NCBI RefSeq assembly: GCF_000143535.2
Contig: NC_037320.1
Location: 1,116,001-1,180,000, forward strand
Length of the DNA: 64,000 bases
Reading direction: 5' to 3'
From: Botrytis cinerea B05.10
Taxonomy: Eukaryota > Ascomycota > Leotiomycetes > Helotiales > Sclerotiniaceae
The notes under the pieces were generated by a model, which worked only from the letters and a program-made list of their open reading frames with translations, had not been told where the DNA came from and ran no database searches. The translations under genes and the position numbers were made by a program. Positions 1 to 11,036 of this stretch are shown one piece after another; positions within the stretch are counted from its first letter, which is position 1, and each line of letters opens with the position of its first letter.

Positions 1-991
1 CTCTGTCTCTTTCATAATTTTCTCCACATGCTCTCTAGACCAAAAGTACGCAAAAAAAATCAGCAATCAACCATCAACCATTAAAATTCATCAACAACAA
101 CAACAACAAAAACAACAAAACAGTTATAGATTCATGAATATGAGATCGATGCACACAATAATCTTCATCCCATATGGATTTTGAAGGCCCGATTCACACG
201 GGTAGCAAGCCTCTTGGCTCATCATTATATTCTGATGTGTTGGTTTGGAAACTTTGGCAAAAATAACAGCGAAAGTAAGTATGATGAGAGGAACCCCATG
301 GTCTCCGTCTCGCCTGACAGTAGATATATAGAATTGAAAAGACAACAGACAGAAATCCAGACTTCATCGCCTCTGGGCTACTTAATTCAATATCAAACGA
401 AGTATAAAACGAGACTTGGTCCGATATTGCAAGAGCTCTACATATAAAACCATTAGTACTTCCAATGTATATAACACTAGACTCGTTCAAAATCAGTATT
501 AGTCTTCTACGTCAAGACCACAAATCTGACTATGTGAGATAGAATACTCTGGATACATTTGACTTCAAAGAGAGAAAGATGACTTGAGCACTAGCCTCCC
601 AATTTATAATCTGGCCTGACCCACATCGTGTCAATTAGCAGTTGGCCATCATCAAGTGAACTGATTGTGATTACGTTCTATTCCAAATCAAACCAAATCA
701 AATGAGGATTCCGCATTTCCGCCTCGAAACCAAACACTATATTATGGAATATTATTTCGAAATTTCAAAAATAGCAAAAGTAGGAGGCACAATTATCACT
801 CAAGTATACATAAAAGATACTCCTTAGACAAGGCAAATCATCAAAATAAGGGTATAGTATATATCAACGCCCGAAGCAAATAAAATACAGATCTTTAAGT
901 CCGATCCATATCAAACTTCCCAAACTCCATTCCCATGCGCCCTCGTCTAATCCCATTGCTCAGCGCTTTTGTGTCGGAATCAAGTTCCCAT
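1..991. other. Intergenic, left edge
   Basis: No coding region could be supported on either strand; the open frames are short and compositionally unremarkable. A short CAA-rich tract lies at about 92-120. The right part is presumably the 3' flank of the minus-strand surface protein that ends at 992. Confidence 0.5.
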
Positions 992-2077
992 TTAAGCGTT
1001 GCGGTGCGTTTCATTAGAATAAGCTTGCTCGTGGCTAGGCTCCGAGATCAAAGGTAAATCAGCCTCAGAATGTCCAAAAGCATCTGGTTGTCGGACCGAC
1101 TTGGATCTTTTTTGGTTATATGATGCCATTGCCTCTTTGCTTTCTGCATCCAGTTGTGCCAAACGCGCAGCTTTAAGTTGATTGGCAGCTTGACGATCTT
1201 TGTATCCAATTACTATAAGTCCAATAACGAAAGCACTAATTCCGACTGCGAAAAATATTGTGACTGCCAAACCGGACGTGGTAAGACTATTGTCAATCTC
1301 CATGCAGACATCTTCTCCAGATGCTGCAGTTGTACACAGTACTCCTGCTGCACAAGTTGACGACGCGGCAGAGGTAGTGGCACATCCAAGGGTGACACCA
1401 GTGGATGCACCTGTCCCATAAGAGCACACACTCGTGGAATAATAAGAAGTTGTGGAACAGGCTAGGGTGCTTGAAGAAGTTCCGGTTCCACTACTTGTCG
1501 CGCTGGTAGTTGTACCGGATGTCGAGGAAGAAGTTGTACTTGCGGTGGTAGAAGTGGTAGTGGCGCTTGCGCTTGTAGCAGTCGTGGATGAAGCCGCAGA
1601 GCTCGAAGAGGCTGAAGTTGAAGCGGTTGCAGATGTGGAGGTTGTGGTTGTGGCAGCGGTTGTGCTGGCAGAACTCGAACCCGAACTCGAACTCGAGGAT
1701 GAAGCTGTTGTTGTAGTGGATTCAGTCGTACTTTCAGCAGTTGAACTTGTCTCAGTGGCTCTCTTCCTTAAATCCTCCTTCATAACCTCTTCAACCGGTC
1801 CTTGACGATCATTACATTCGTATGAAAACCACACTGCCGAAACAGCAGAATCGATCGCGTCGCATCCACCAGCTATGAAGCATTGTTCAATTTGATCCAA
1901 GTGTCTTAAATCAACATCTTCTGCAAGACATTTGACAATTGATAAATCATCTCCACAGGAGTTCCTGATTACAAGATCACGGAAATTCCCTTGTATACAT
2001 CCATCTGACATCAGAGATTGATAGGCGGAGACGATGGCTGTTGAAGATGCCAATAAGGAAAGTAGAATTGGACGCAT
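992..2077 (-). CDS. Mucin-like single-pass surface protein
   Basis: Single-exon frame of 361 residues. Residues 1-18 form a signal peptide. A small ectodomain follows with six cysteines (27, 41, 50, 66, 72, 88), then a dibasic KR at 105-106 that could be a Kex2 site. Residues 107-205 are almost pure Ser/Thr/Ala, as in an O-mannosylated stalk. A second Cys-containing patch spans 207-258, a transmembrane helix 269-291, and a polar cytoplasmic tail of about 70 residues ends the protein. The layout recalls fungal cell-wall stress sensors of the Mid2/Wsc type, but the N-terminal cysteine spacing is not a WSC domain and I cannot name the family. The start is the first Met, directly followed by the hydrophobic core. 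It is divergent from the I78 gene at 3855. A sensor role is inference from architecture only. Confidence 0.8.
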   Translation of the reverse strand: MRPILLSLLASSTAIVSAYQSLMSDGCIQGNFRDLVIRNSCGDDLSIVKCLAEDVDLRHLDQIEQCFIAGGCDAIDSAVSAVWFSYECNDRQGPVEEVMKEDLRKRATETSSTAESTTESTTTTASSSSSSSGSSSASTTAATTTTSTSATASTSASSSSAASSTTATSASATTTSTTASTTSSSTSGTTTSATSSGTGTSSSTLACSTTSYYSTSVCSYGTGASTGVTLGCATTSAASSTCAAGVLCTTAASGEDVCMEIDNSLTTSGLAVTIFFAVGISAFVIGLIVIGYKDRQAANQLKAARLAQLDAESKEAMASYNQKRSKSVRQPDAFGHSEADLPLISEPSHEQAYSNETHRNA

Positions 2078-3854
2078 GTTTGAATCTTATCGAAAGGTGA
2101 TAGAAGAACTTCACGAGGTAACTGTGAGGGAAAATGTTGGAGTTTTCTCGAGTGATATTGAGTAATAATAAAGATGGAAGAATCAAGGAATGAATAAGAA
2201 TGTTCTCAGAATAAGCTACACGAGTGAATATAGTAGAGATGGTGGGGGATATAAGCACTAGATAAGTGTAAAAAAAAAATGCTTGTCAAGGGGTTTCAAA
2301 GCTGGGCAGTGAAGAATTTCCCTATAATTATTGTGAACTTATTTTAAGCTCCCAGGCGACGAGGCGTAGCTCTGAAGCTTCAGCTCGTTTATGGCTGGCC
2401 TGATAATATGAGGCGTAGCATCAATTCCCTTGTCAATTAGACTTACGTTGAACAATCAAACGTCAATATGGGGGGAATTAAAGGGTTAGCCTTGTAAGTA
2501 AGCATTCGGAGCTACCCATGAGGGACCATGAATGTTTAAGGTTCTTCAACATCTCTCCGAGATAACGTCAAAAGCAGTATCTGGATGGCTTGCGCAAAGT
2601 GTTACAGCAGCAACAATTAACCCATCATCAAGAGCCTGGCATGGGGTATTGAAAGGATTTTGCTGCTGACAATAATGCGCTGTCCCTTTTTTCCCCTTGT
2701 ACATACATACAATGGTACAACTGTACCGGATAACTGCGCAATGGATACATAACGGTGCACTTGTGATAAAAGCAAACAAATCGAGCTAACACTTATTATT
2801 ACTCGTTGTACGGGTAATATTTCGGGATGTAAAGATTCTTCGTTTTTTTACAGGAAAAACGGATGAAGATTGGGGAGGACGCGTAGAGGATAGCGTAATT
2901 GATGTGAAAAGTTAGTTAAAGTTAGTTTATATAGTGGATATAAATTCGCTCCACTAGTCGCAGTCCCCAAGTCACTGCGCATTTGGTGACGAGTCAACGA
3001 GTAGAAGTAAATCAGATTTATCATACGGATCCAGTCGGGCCTGTCGGACATTTAGAAATTGGGAGCAACTAAGGACTTCCAATGCGTTTTAGGTGATGGG
3101 TAAAGTAATAATGGTTGTAAGCTGGCCCTCACTCCTGAATTCTCAGAGTCAAGTCCCTGGTACCGTCGGGTCGAAGCGTTAATTAGGTCCACAATCGAAA
3201 TGTACCGGACTGACTATTGAAGCCAAATTATAGGACCATTGCCGTGGCAGTACATCCATATAACCGTTATGGTTCCTAAGATTGCAATGAGAAATGAATT
3301 ATTATGCACAGTAACAATTGGGATGCAACCTTGCGGGACCGAAAAGCTTATGGAGAAAGTTAATAGAGTTAATTCAGAGCAAAAGGCAAAAAGTATAAAT
3401 GAAAATGGAATGGGTCCATTATAAGAATGGATTCTCCCCCTGGGTGAAAAAATGGACGAAGAAATGGAAACCAAAAGGGTGGATGGATGAATCAAGAGAT
3501 GGATGAATGGTCGAAGAACGCGACAAGATGAAGGGGAAGTTCGCGAAAGTTCGCAAACTAATCTTTGGTTGAATGCATCAAGTCACGTGTAAATAAAATC
3601 ACATGATCGCTTGGCTATGACGTATCCATCTGAATTCAGCAGGTGAGATGAAGCGCCGCAGCCTTGTTTAGGGAATGTGTTACAAGAAGAAGGCTTGGTT
3701 GGAAAGTCATCGAGCATAAAGACCCTCTCCTTCCGCTGTTCGTGTTCTATTCATGATCTTTATCAAACACGTTCAATCTCACACAAGAAGAAACCTTCAC
3801 GTAATATTACCACTATCAAAAATCAACCCCTTTTCATCCAAACCATATTCCAAG
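2078..3854. other. Divergent intergenic region
   Basis: About 1.8 kb between two divergently oriented genes, so it should hold both promoters. A purine-rich stretch with many GGATGA/GAAG words lies at about 3420-3540. No coding region, RNA gene or clear repeat array was recognised. Confidence 0.4.
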
Positions 3855-4237
3855 ATGCCTCTCGTCGATCCAGTTACCAACAGTGCTGCCGGTGGCGATG
3901 ACAAGAACCAGGTGTGGATGAGCAAATTGGCTGGAAAGAAGATTGGTGAAACCAGCGATGAGACTGTATGTTGGCCGTTCAATAGTCTAACGTTAACCAT
4001 GCGTGTCTTCTGCCCTACTAACATTTCGTTCCCCAATAGACATTCGCAAAGCAAGATCTTCCTGAAGAGCACAGAATCATCGAGCCTGGTTCGATGGTCA
4101 CCAAGGATTTCAAGGAGAACAGGTCAGCACTCGCAACCAGTGTTTTACTCCCCAGAATGCTCATCACTAACTCAACATGCAGACTCAATATCCATTTGAA
4201 TGAAGATGGAACTGTTTCCCATGTCAACCACCAGTAG
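3855..4237 (+). CDS. I78-family peptidase-inhibitor homologue
   Basis: Three exons were placed by consensus: 3855-3965, 4040-4122 and 4183-4237, giving 82 residues. The second intron has a CTAAC branch point at about 4168. The C-terminal half contains EPGSMVTKDF followed by RLNIHLNEDGTVSHV. That is the pattern of Inhibitor_I78 proteins, the family of the Aspergillus elastase inhibitor, in which a D/N-x-R-LN-hydrophobic segment precedes an acidic turn. Length fits the family (about 70-80 residues). There is no signal peptide, so the product is probably cytosolic and may restrain endogenous serine proteases rather than secreted ones; that is inference. It lies 380 bp upstream of tma20 on the same strand. 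Confidence 0.85.
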
Positions 4238-4617
4238 GAAGATGGAGGGAAGACCCAAGGTTAATGATTTGGGGAGGAGCTTCTCGAGCGTTTCGAGTTT
4301 TAAAGATGATTTGACGACCTTTAATGTGCTTTTATGAGAATACGTAAATATGTTATACAATGCTACGTTTGACTACGACACCTGCTTGACTTGCGTGCTT
4401 GATGTCCGAATAACCTCATGCTGTGATCGTCTGATCATCGTAGGTATCATGTAATTCGTAGACCCCTCTTCAGCCTCCAATTTACCCCTCCTCTTTAGTC
4501 CGTGCGTTTTAGGTCTCAACTGATTGCCGTATCGCGGGGCACATTCTCCACATGCACGTCTTAAACAATTCTCCCCCTCGTCACAAACATCACAATACTA
4601 CCAGAATCATATCCAAG
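4238..4617. other. Short intergenic / tma20 promoter
   Basis: 380 bp between two co-oriented genes. It should contain the 3' UTR of the I78 gene and the promoter of the PUA-domain gene. I see no convincing motif. Confidence 0.4.
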
Positions 4618-5390
4618 ATGTTTAAGAAAGAGTAAGATATATTGATCCTATCTACGCAAATCCAGCGATCTACAGATGCTGATTATAGTGTCTGCACAGT
4701 ATATCCCCCGGCTCCAAAAGCAAGGTCAAGTCCTCTGTCCAACGCGCTATCAGAACTCAACTGGTCACCACATATCCGTTATTAGCCCCTCATATTGATG
4801 AGATAATACCGAAGAAAGAGCAGCTGGATGCTATGAAAATGTGCGCCCCTGTTACTCTCCTTGCTCTTTACCTTCCCTGCGGCCTATCTCTTCATCGCAC
4901 GACGCTTCAACAAGAAATCTAAAACTAACATTGGGGATATAGTCCAGATAGAGTAACTCTCTACTTGATTGGCACCACACCTCTATTCTTTCAACACATG
5001 ACCGATGCTCTCCTACCCCATCTCAAACTCGTTCATCGATTCCCTACCTGCTTCCCAAGTCTACGTATCGATCGCGGCGCCATTCGATTCGTTCTTTCGG
5101 GAGCTACCCTAATGGCTCCAGGTCTCACATCTACAGGTGGCAGATTGCCCAATGGAAATAAGGAAGAAGAGGGTGTATATGGAGAGACTGGAGAGGGAGA
5201 AGGATGGTACGGAGGAAGAGAATTGGAAACTGGTGAACCGGTAGTTATCTGTGCAGAAGGCAAAGAGGAGGCTTGTGCGGTGGGACTTTTGAGTATGGGA
5301 ACGAAGGATGTCAAGGAGAAGGGAAAGGGACCCGTGGTAGAAGATGCACATTACTTGGGAGATGGATTATGGAGATTAAGTACCGATTGA
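4618..5390 (+). CDS. tma20: Ribosome-associated PUA protein Tma20/MCT-1
   Basis: Three exons: 4618-4631 (only 14 nt), 4700-4840 and 4943-5390, encoding 200 residues, slightly longer than yeast Tma20 (181). The protein begins MFKKE as in MCT-1/Tma20. It continues with KSSVQRAIRTQL, a DEIIPKKEQ motif and LKLVHRFP. The C-terminal PUA domain (about residues 95-195) has the hallmark DRGAIRFVLSGATLMAPGLT and ends HYLGDGLWRL. The family partners Tma22/DENR and acts in 40S recycling and re-initiation. A Gly/Glu-rich insertion (about residues 125-147) sits inside the PUA domain, at the variable loop where homologues are shorter. The second intron starts with GTGCGC, a less common donor. The family call is secure; the insertion's significance is unknown. 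Confidence 0.93.
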
Positions 5391-7592
5391 ATTGTTGGAG
5401 TAAATTGATCGCTATATAAAACGACTTTTTTGATCTAGTTGCGGATTCTACGAAATATCATACCAAGGTTGAATTGGGTGGCGATTTGACTAATAGAATA
5501 TACCTTTGCATTTCTATATGAGTATCTCCCTCTATATAGTTACTATCGGGTCTGGAGATGTTTGATACCGCAGCCAAGATGCATTATGACAAATATTCAT
5601 CTCGATATCTTCTCTACCCATTGATGTTCGAGTATTGGCCTTTCTTACCTGAATCATGTTGTTTCCATCCATTCATCTTATTTTATACCCTCGCAGCAGC
5701 TACAATTTGTCAAATGAATGCTCTATTTTCGCAATGACATCATCAATGTTCCAAGCGGGTCATCGAGCTATCCAGCAGTTCGAAATGAATGCGTCAGCTA
5801 CTGAGTCGTTGAATTATCACTGAGAACTTTTCTCAGATAGGAGATTTGAATAATATCTCTCGTTTAACTTATAAGGGTGTTCTCATAGCTGTGTATTTTA
5901 TCTTCCATAGCTTTCACAAGGCAGGATTCAAGGAGCAGATGTAGTAGATGCGTAGATAGAAAAAAAAAAGATGACAAGATGTAAGTTGTACGATGTAAGA
6001 TATAAGATAAAAACACATGCAACAAGAATCACACGGTTCTTGCTCTTTGAATCTCGTGAGGATAGGACGTCACCAAACAAGGAGAGTAAAAATCATCACC
6101 GAGCCTCGGGCTATCTTCTCTCGGATTTCAAATCTTTGGTTGAGATTATTCATGTGGGATATTTCAAGAGTGATGTCTGTGGCTTTCTTCGAGTTTCCTA
6201 GCAGTGTATTGATTCGCATCACAGATGAGAAGAATGCAGGGGGGTGCATGGGGGCGACTTGTTGTGGGTTGATGTACTGTGTTTTGGGTTTCTCTGATTA
6301 GGGGTTTATTTATTCAATTCAGGTGAAGTGGAAATTGTTCGATGATAATGCTAGTATGATTGACAATACCCGGTTTTGCTATCTATATTTCCCATTTCTT
6401 TAATTATCGCCTCGAATCTTGTACAGAAGTGACTTTGCATTCATTGGGTGATTCCTACATCGACTGGATCATGGCTAAGACGAAGCACTTGCATCTGGTT
6501 TTTCCTAGTCTGTGAAAAAATTTATGAGCTGTAGACAGTTCCCCTAAACTAGATTTTGATCAGCTTGCTTTCTTACAGGAATTAGTTAGAGGTCTTGGGG
6601 ATAGCCAAGATTTATGTAGTGCGATATCACAACCACTTTTTGCGGACGATGTTCACTCAACTACCCCCACTCGCAGAATTACTTGAGTGCAAGATTGTTT
6701 GCGCTTTTAATGGGATATATCAAAGGCTGAAATCTACTTAGAAGCTGTAGAATATCTTCATTTTACCTATTCGCAGATAGGATTTGTGTTTTGTTGTCGG
6801 TTGTGGTTGTGGTTGTGGTTGCGGTTGTGGGTTGGAAATGGTATCTTATACGTACGAAGATTTGTCAGTGCAAATTGGTGAAGATACTTTCGCCTACTGC
6901 CGTCGCAATTGTTATTGTCGTTTGAAACTATTGCTGTCCCTTGATTCACATTTGTATTGCCATATTAGCGAGGCTTGTATTGTATTAAGAATGTGACATA
7001 ATGATCTGAGATTTGGGGGGACAAGCTCAAATATACGTGCTATTGAGATTACTTATTCCACACTAACTTTTTCGCGCATCTTCTTTCAGTAATTCTCTCT
7101 GATGTTAGCCATTGACTTCCAAGTAGAGAGTACTTTAAGCAAGCATATCAATGCAGACACGTTATCACCCAGCGAAGATGTTCCAACTTAGAAAGATACC
7201 GGTAGCAGCACAGATACATCATTATCGACACTCATGACCAACATTAGTGAAACTCAGAGCTGGTTCTCGCGCAACCTGTTTATTACAGACCCAGGATTTC
7301 CTCACAAACCGAATTCCCAAAACCTCCAATACGCTCTCTAGAGTTCAAAAGTTGCAAATATCTATGCCTTCAATTTATGGCACTCTGGAAACTCTCACAT
7401 TTGATGAGACGTCATGTAAATTATCATCACAAAACCTGCAGACTTGGGAGTGATGATTTACTTGCCAGCTTTGGATGATATGAGGGGAGGCAAGAAATAG
7501 AGACTTACTCCTTGGCGTTTTGAAGTATAACTTGAAGAACTATGGGGATACTGCGAAGGAAAGAGAAGCTGAAGAATAGTTCAATGATTTGA
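5391..7592. other. Long intergenic region
   Basis: Nothing coding could be supported. It contains a short hexamer repeat (listed separately) and ordinary AT-leaning sequence. The open frames are short, overlapping and without recognisable domains. Confidence 0.4.
6799..6830. repeat. GGTTGT-type hexamer microsatellite
   Basis: About five imperfect copies of a GGTTGT unit (one copy carries GGTTGC) in intergenic DNA. Confidence 0.8.
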
Positions 7593-7832
7593 TTTACAGA
7601 TGGTTCCGGCACACTACACATTGAAATCGAGTATATTGAGTTTAGAAAAATCAAGCCACTAACGATCACGGATTTTGACCTCAAAGTCGGTTATGAGAAC
7701 CCAAATCATTATAGACCGCAAGTCATTAGACTGGCAAAGGACACGGATACCTCAATCGTCTATATCCATAAAAGAACAAGCAAGATTGTGAGCCTCAATC
7801 CATCAGACCTACGTCAGGGAGTTGTTGAATAA
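7593..7832 (+). other. Exon-like open fragment without a start
   Basis: About 79 codons open on the plus strand, preceded by a splice-acceptor-like TTTACAG at about 7595-7601 and ending in TAA at 7830-7832. The composition looks protein-like (for example VGYENPNHYRPQVIRLAKD and SIVYIHKRTSKIVSL), but I recognise no family and cannot find a convincing upstream exon. It may be a terminal exon of an unrecognised gene, a gene remnant, or chance. Confidence 0.2.
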
Positions 7833-7833
7833 T

Positions 7834-8532
7834 CTAGTCCCATCGCCACACTTGAGCGACACGATGAGAATTGAGATTGAGGTCGATCGTGTCCCGAAAG
7901 AATAGAAGATTATACAGATCTTTTGCTGCCTTCAAAGCCTCAGTACTTTGTCCCTCCAAGGGATGCAAGCTATCGTGAATGAAAACCAGCATCGTAGCGA
8001 ATCTGGTTCCGGCCATTGAAAATGATCTCCAAATCGACATTTTAAATTCCGGAATGCAAGAGATTCTGATCCAGCTCTAGGGTTACCAGCACTCATTGCT
8101 GCAGTGTGATACGTACTCCTGGATGTACGCCCCATCGGCGCTGACAAAACTTGTCCGATGTTATCGCCCAATGGTGAGGTAAGAACATTAATCACGAATC
8201 CCCTCAAACACACCATGTTCAATTCGCGATCAAAATGTGTCATCACCGGAAGCGGTAATATGCCTTTGAGTTTCTCCATAGATCTCGATTTCAACGGAAG
8301 TATGGTTCAAAGTGACGTGATAGCCGTGTAGCAGTGTACTGATCGTGATGATAAGATCTTGATACTGCGTTCCGAGAAGGATGTTGATCGATTCCATTAT
8401 GGTAATATATGGTTCAAATATGCTGCATCCGTTGATGAGTACTTCTCGTAGGCCAAAGGTTCGATTTGAAGTCCACGAGAAGAATGAGTCTTGCCAGGAG
8501 AAGCAGCGTAAACTACTCGGTAGGTACATCAA
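7834..8532 (-). pseudogene. Possible decayed or unrecognised minus-strand gene
   Basis: Three overlapping minus-strand frames (8230-8532, 7932-8294, 7834-8040) read consecutively with protein-like composition, for example GFVINVLTSPLGDNIGQVL and STEALKAAKDLYNLLFFRD. None stands alone as a gene. They could be exons of one gene with introns I cannot place, or a frameshifted relic. No family is recognised, and this overlaps nothing better supported. Confidence 0.22.
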
Positions 8533-8835
8533 ATTTGGCAGATTGTTTCTTCGACCAGCTGAAATTGATACTTACGACTTGTACCTACCTTTGATGAGAG
8601 ACTTTCGAACTGCTGGTAGAGAAATACAAATATTCGCTCCTTGTGTATAGTAAGTAAGTTGACATCGCTGAGGTCGTGACAGCTTGAAATCAAAAGATTC
8701 GAGAGCTTTCTTCAATTAGATAAGGTTGTATCGAATCTCAATCGCATATTTCTCTGCACCGTTACCTTTGCTAGAAATGACATTCACAATTCAATGTTCT
8801 TAAACCTTAAACACCGGCAAGGAATATTATGGTCA

Positions 8836-8903
8836 TGTGACTTTACTCTGATTGGTCAACCAAAATTTTGAAAATTCAGTTTGTGGGCTCGGTAAACCCT
8901 AAC
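8836..8903 (+). promoter_or_regulatory. Ribosomal-protein promoter elements upstream of rpl35
   Basis: A TAAACCCTAAC box at 8893-8903 (reverse TTAGGGTTTA) lies about 95 bp before the ATG. TTAGGGTTT-type sites bound by Tbf1-like factors are known in ribosomal-protein promoters of many ascomycetes. An inverted CCAAT box (ATTGG, 8851-8855) and a TGTGACT (8836-8842), resembling the HomolD core, lie just upstream. Factor binding here is inferred from motif and position. Confidence 0.55.
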
Positions 8904-8997
8904 TTTTGTTTCTACGGCCTCTGCAGCAACTTCGATATTTTCACGACGACGAGACGCCCGACAACCACAATCGACAACCACCCGACCCTTACTCAAA

Positions 8998-9673
8998 ATG
9001 GTATGCGACAAACTCTTTGGGGAGACGTTGACGTTTGAATTTATGGAAGAAAGATGGCTAACGGATCATCGCGATTAGTCGTCCGGAAAAGTAAAGACTG
9101 GCCAACTTTGGTCCAAGAACAAGGCGGACCTCGCAAAGCAACTCGGAGAGTTGAAGACTGAGCTCGGTCAATTGAGAACTCAGAAGATTGCCGGAGGATC
9201 TGCTGCTAAGCTCACCAAGATGTGCGTACTTTAATTATAATCGTTACTCTTTCGACCTGCCGAAATTTGGATGAGAATTGACGAGACACAATATCACTGA
9301 GATGGATACTAATGGAATCTTCCTTATAGCCACGACGTCCGAAAGTCAATTGCCAAGGTCCTCACAGTCATTAACGCCAACCAACGCGCACAACTCCGTC
9401 TCTTCTACAAGGGAAAGAAATACCTTCCTCTCGATCTCCGATCCAAGCAAACCCGTGCCATCCGTAGACGTCTCAGCAAGCACGAGAAGGAGTTGCAGTT
9501 GGAGAAGACCAAGAAGAGATCGATGCACTTCCCACAAAGAAAGTTCGCTGTCAAGGTATGCGATTCCGCTGGCCCTGAGTCAATATCTTTTTCGAAAGCT
9601 TGTAGATAGTGGAGGGATATTGATGAAAGATTTTTGGATTATGATGCTAACTTTCCAATAGGCGGAGGCTTAG
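8998..9673 (+). CDS. rpl35: 60S ribosomal protein L35 (uL29)
   Basis: Four exons: 8998-9000 (only the ATG), 9079-9221, 9330-9555 and 9662-9673 (12 nt, encoding Ala-Glu-Ala and the stop). The product is 127 residues. The sequence matches eukaryotic uL29 throughout: [18 protein letters not shown] at the start, the [15 protein letters not shown] segment, [15 protein letters not shown], then [18 protein letters not shown] and the basic C-terminus. The protein sits near the polypeptide exit tunnel of the large subunit. Introns are GTATGC...TAG, GTGCGT...TAG and GTATGC...TAG; the last has a GCTAAC branch point at about 9646. An intron directly after the start ATG is common in fungal ribosomal-protein genes. 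High confidence. Confidence 0.97.
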
Positions 9674-10889
9674 ATTTTCTGGACGTAGGTGTTTATGATT
9701 GTGAGGATGGCTGGCATGGTGCCTTTTGCCTGGTTTGTTTTCGCACGGGTCACGGTGTATCATCGAAAATAGCATGGCTAGTAAAAAAGCCTTTTCCAAT
9801 AAATCAAACGACTTGAGCAAAACAACAAATGGGTCCTTTGGATTTGGTGTGATATTTTGTGCGAGCGATTACGCATGGTTCCGAAATCGAAGGAGGGTTC
9901 GAAACTTCTATGGCCATTACACCCAGGAACTTGCGAATGTCGATATTGGGAAGAGCTACGAACGATTGCAGCAGTGATTTCGAACAAGCTGTTATATCTC
10001 ACAATATGCTGTGGCTCGTGCTTGAAATTATGGTGTTGGTTGGTACATTCCACCGCAACCTGAAAATCCCCATGAAGAAGCCAATGGACACGATTATGCC
10101 GTTCTATGTTGATTTTCCCATGTACCATTTGCCAGATTATGTCGTCATAATGAAACTGATATCATTTCATTCTTACCCTTGCACTCAACTCCAGCATCTA
10201 CCCATTGATTCACCCATGTCTAAATGTACTACCTGAATTTCCACATATCACAATGTTCCAGACCACCCGTTTCCATCTCAACATCCTTAATCTCATTGGC
10301 GGCTCATTTTTCAGCCTCAGATATACATGCATTGCCCATCACTAAAATGCTCATTATTCTCTCCAACATTTTCAGTGACCAGAAAGCTCCTTTTGTTGCT
10401 ACTCCGATTTCCCTGTTTCTTACCCCTGTCACTCATCTGCATTCTCTTCTTGTACTTACAGATATATCCCAAGGTCAAACGATGTGAAATAAATTCTCAT
10501 TCGCTATTCTCTCTCTACCGCATCCTTCCTAACTTCTCGAGAACAAACCCTCTGCATCCTCAAGATACCTCCTTCTTTCGTGTACCCCGTTTTTCATCAT
10601 CAAGCCATTCGCTTTTTGTTGGCCAATCACTCGGATGGGATTATTTCCTCCCCTTCTCTCCTCTCCTCTCCTCATCCTCATCCTCAACCTCAACCCATAA
10701 ACTCTCGACCCTCCCCTCCTCATATCATGGTTTTGAAGACTTTTTCTACTTTTCTATAGTGTTTATATTATTCTCTCTCTCTCTCTCCATTTTCATTCTC
10801 AGATATCTCTTCATCCTCATTCTCAAGTGTCTTCATTCTCTCTTTCCTTTTTGCTTTTTCCTTTTTGGAATTCTAATATCTCATATCTT

Positions 10890-11036
10890 CTATTTCGTAT
10901 CTCCTATTCCTATATCTATTCCTATATCTATTCCTGTATTCTATTCCTGTATTCTATTCCTGTATATTCATTCCTGTATTCTATTCCTATATCTATTCCA
11001 TATCTCCTATTCCATATATTCTATTCCTACATCCTA
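10890..11036. repeat. Degenerate TATTCCTATATC / TATTCCTGTATTC tandem array
   Basis: Roughly twelve degenerate copies of a 10-13 nt unit (CTATTCCTGTATT, CTATTCCTATAT and similar) in tandem, within the pyrimidine-rich intergenic stretch. Confidence 0.75.

Noticed and set aside
1452..1805. 117-codon plus-strand frame rich in Val/Ala/Glu
   Set aside because: It is the antisense shadow of the Ser/Thr/Ala-rich stalk of the surface protein; the composition simply mirrors the repeat codons.
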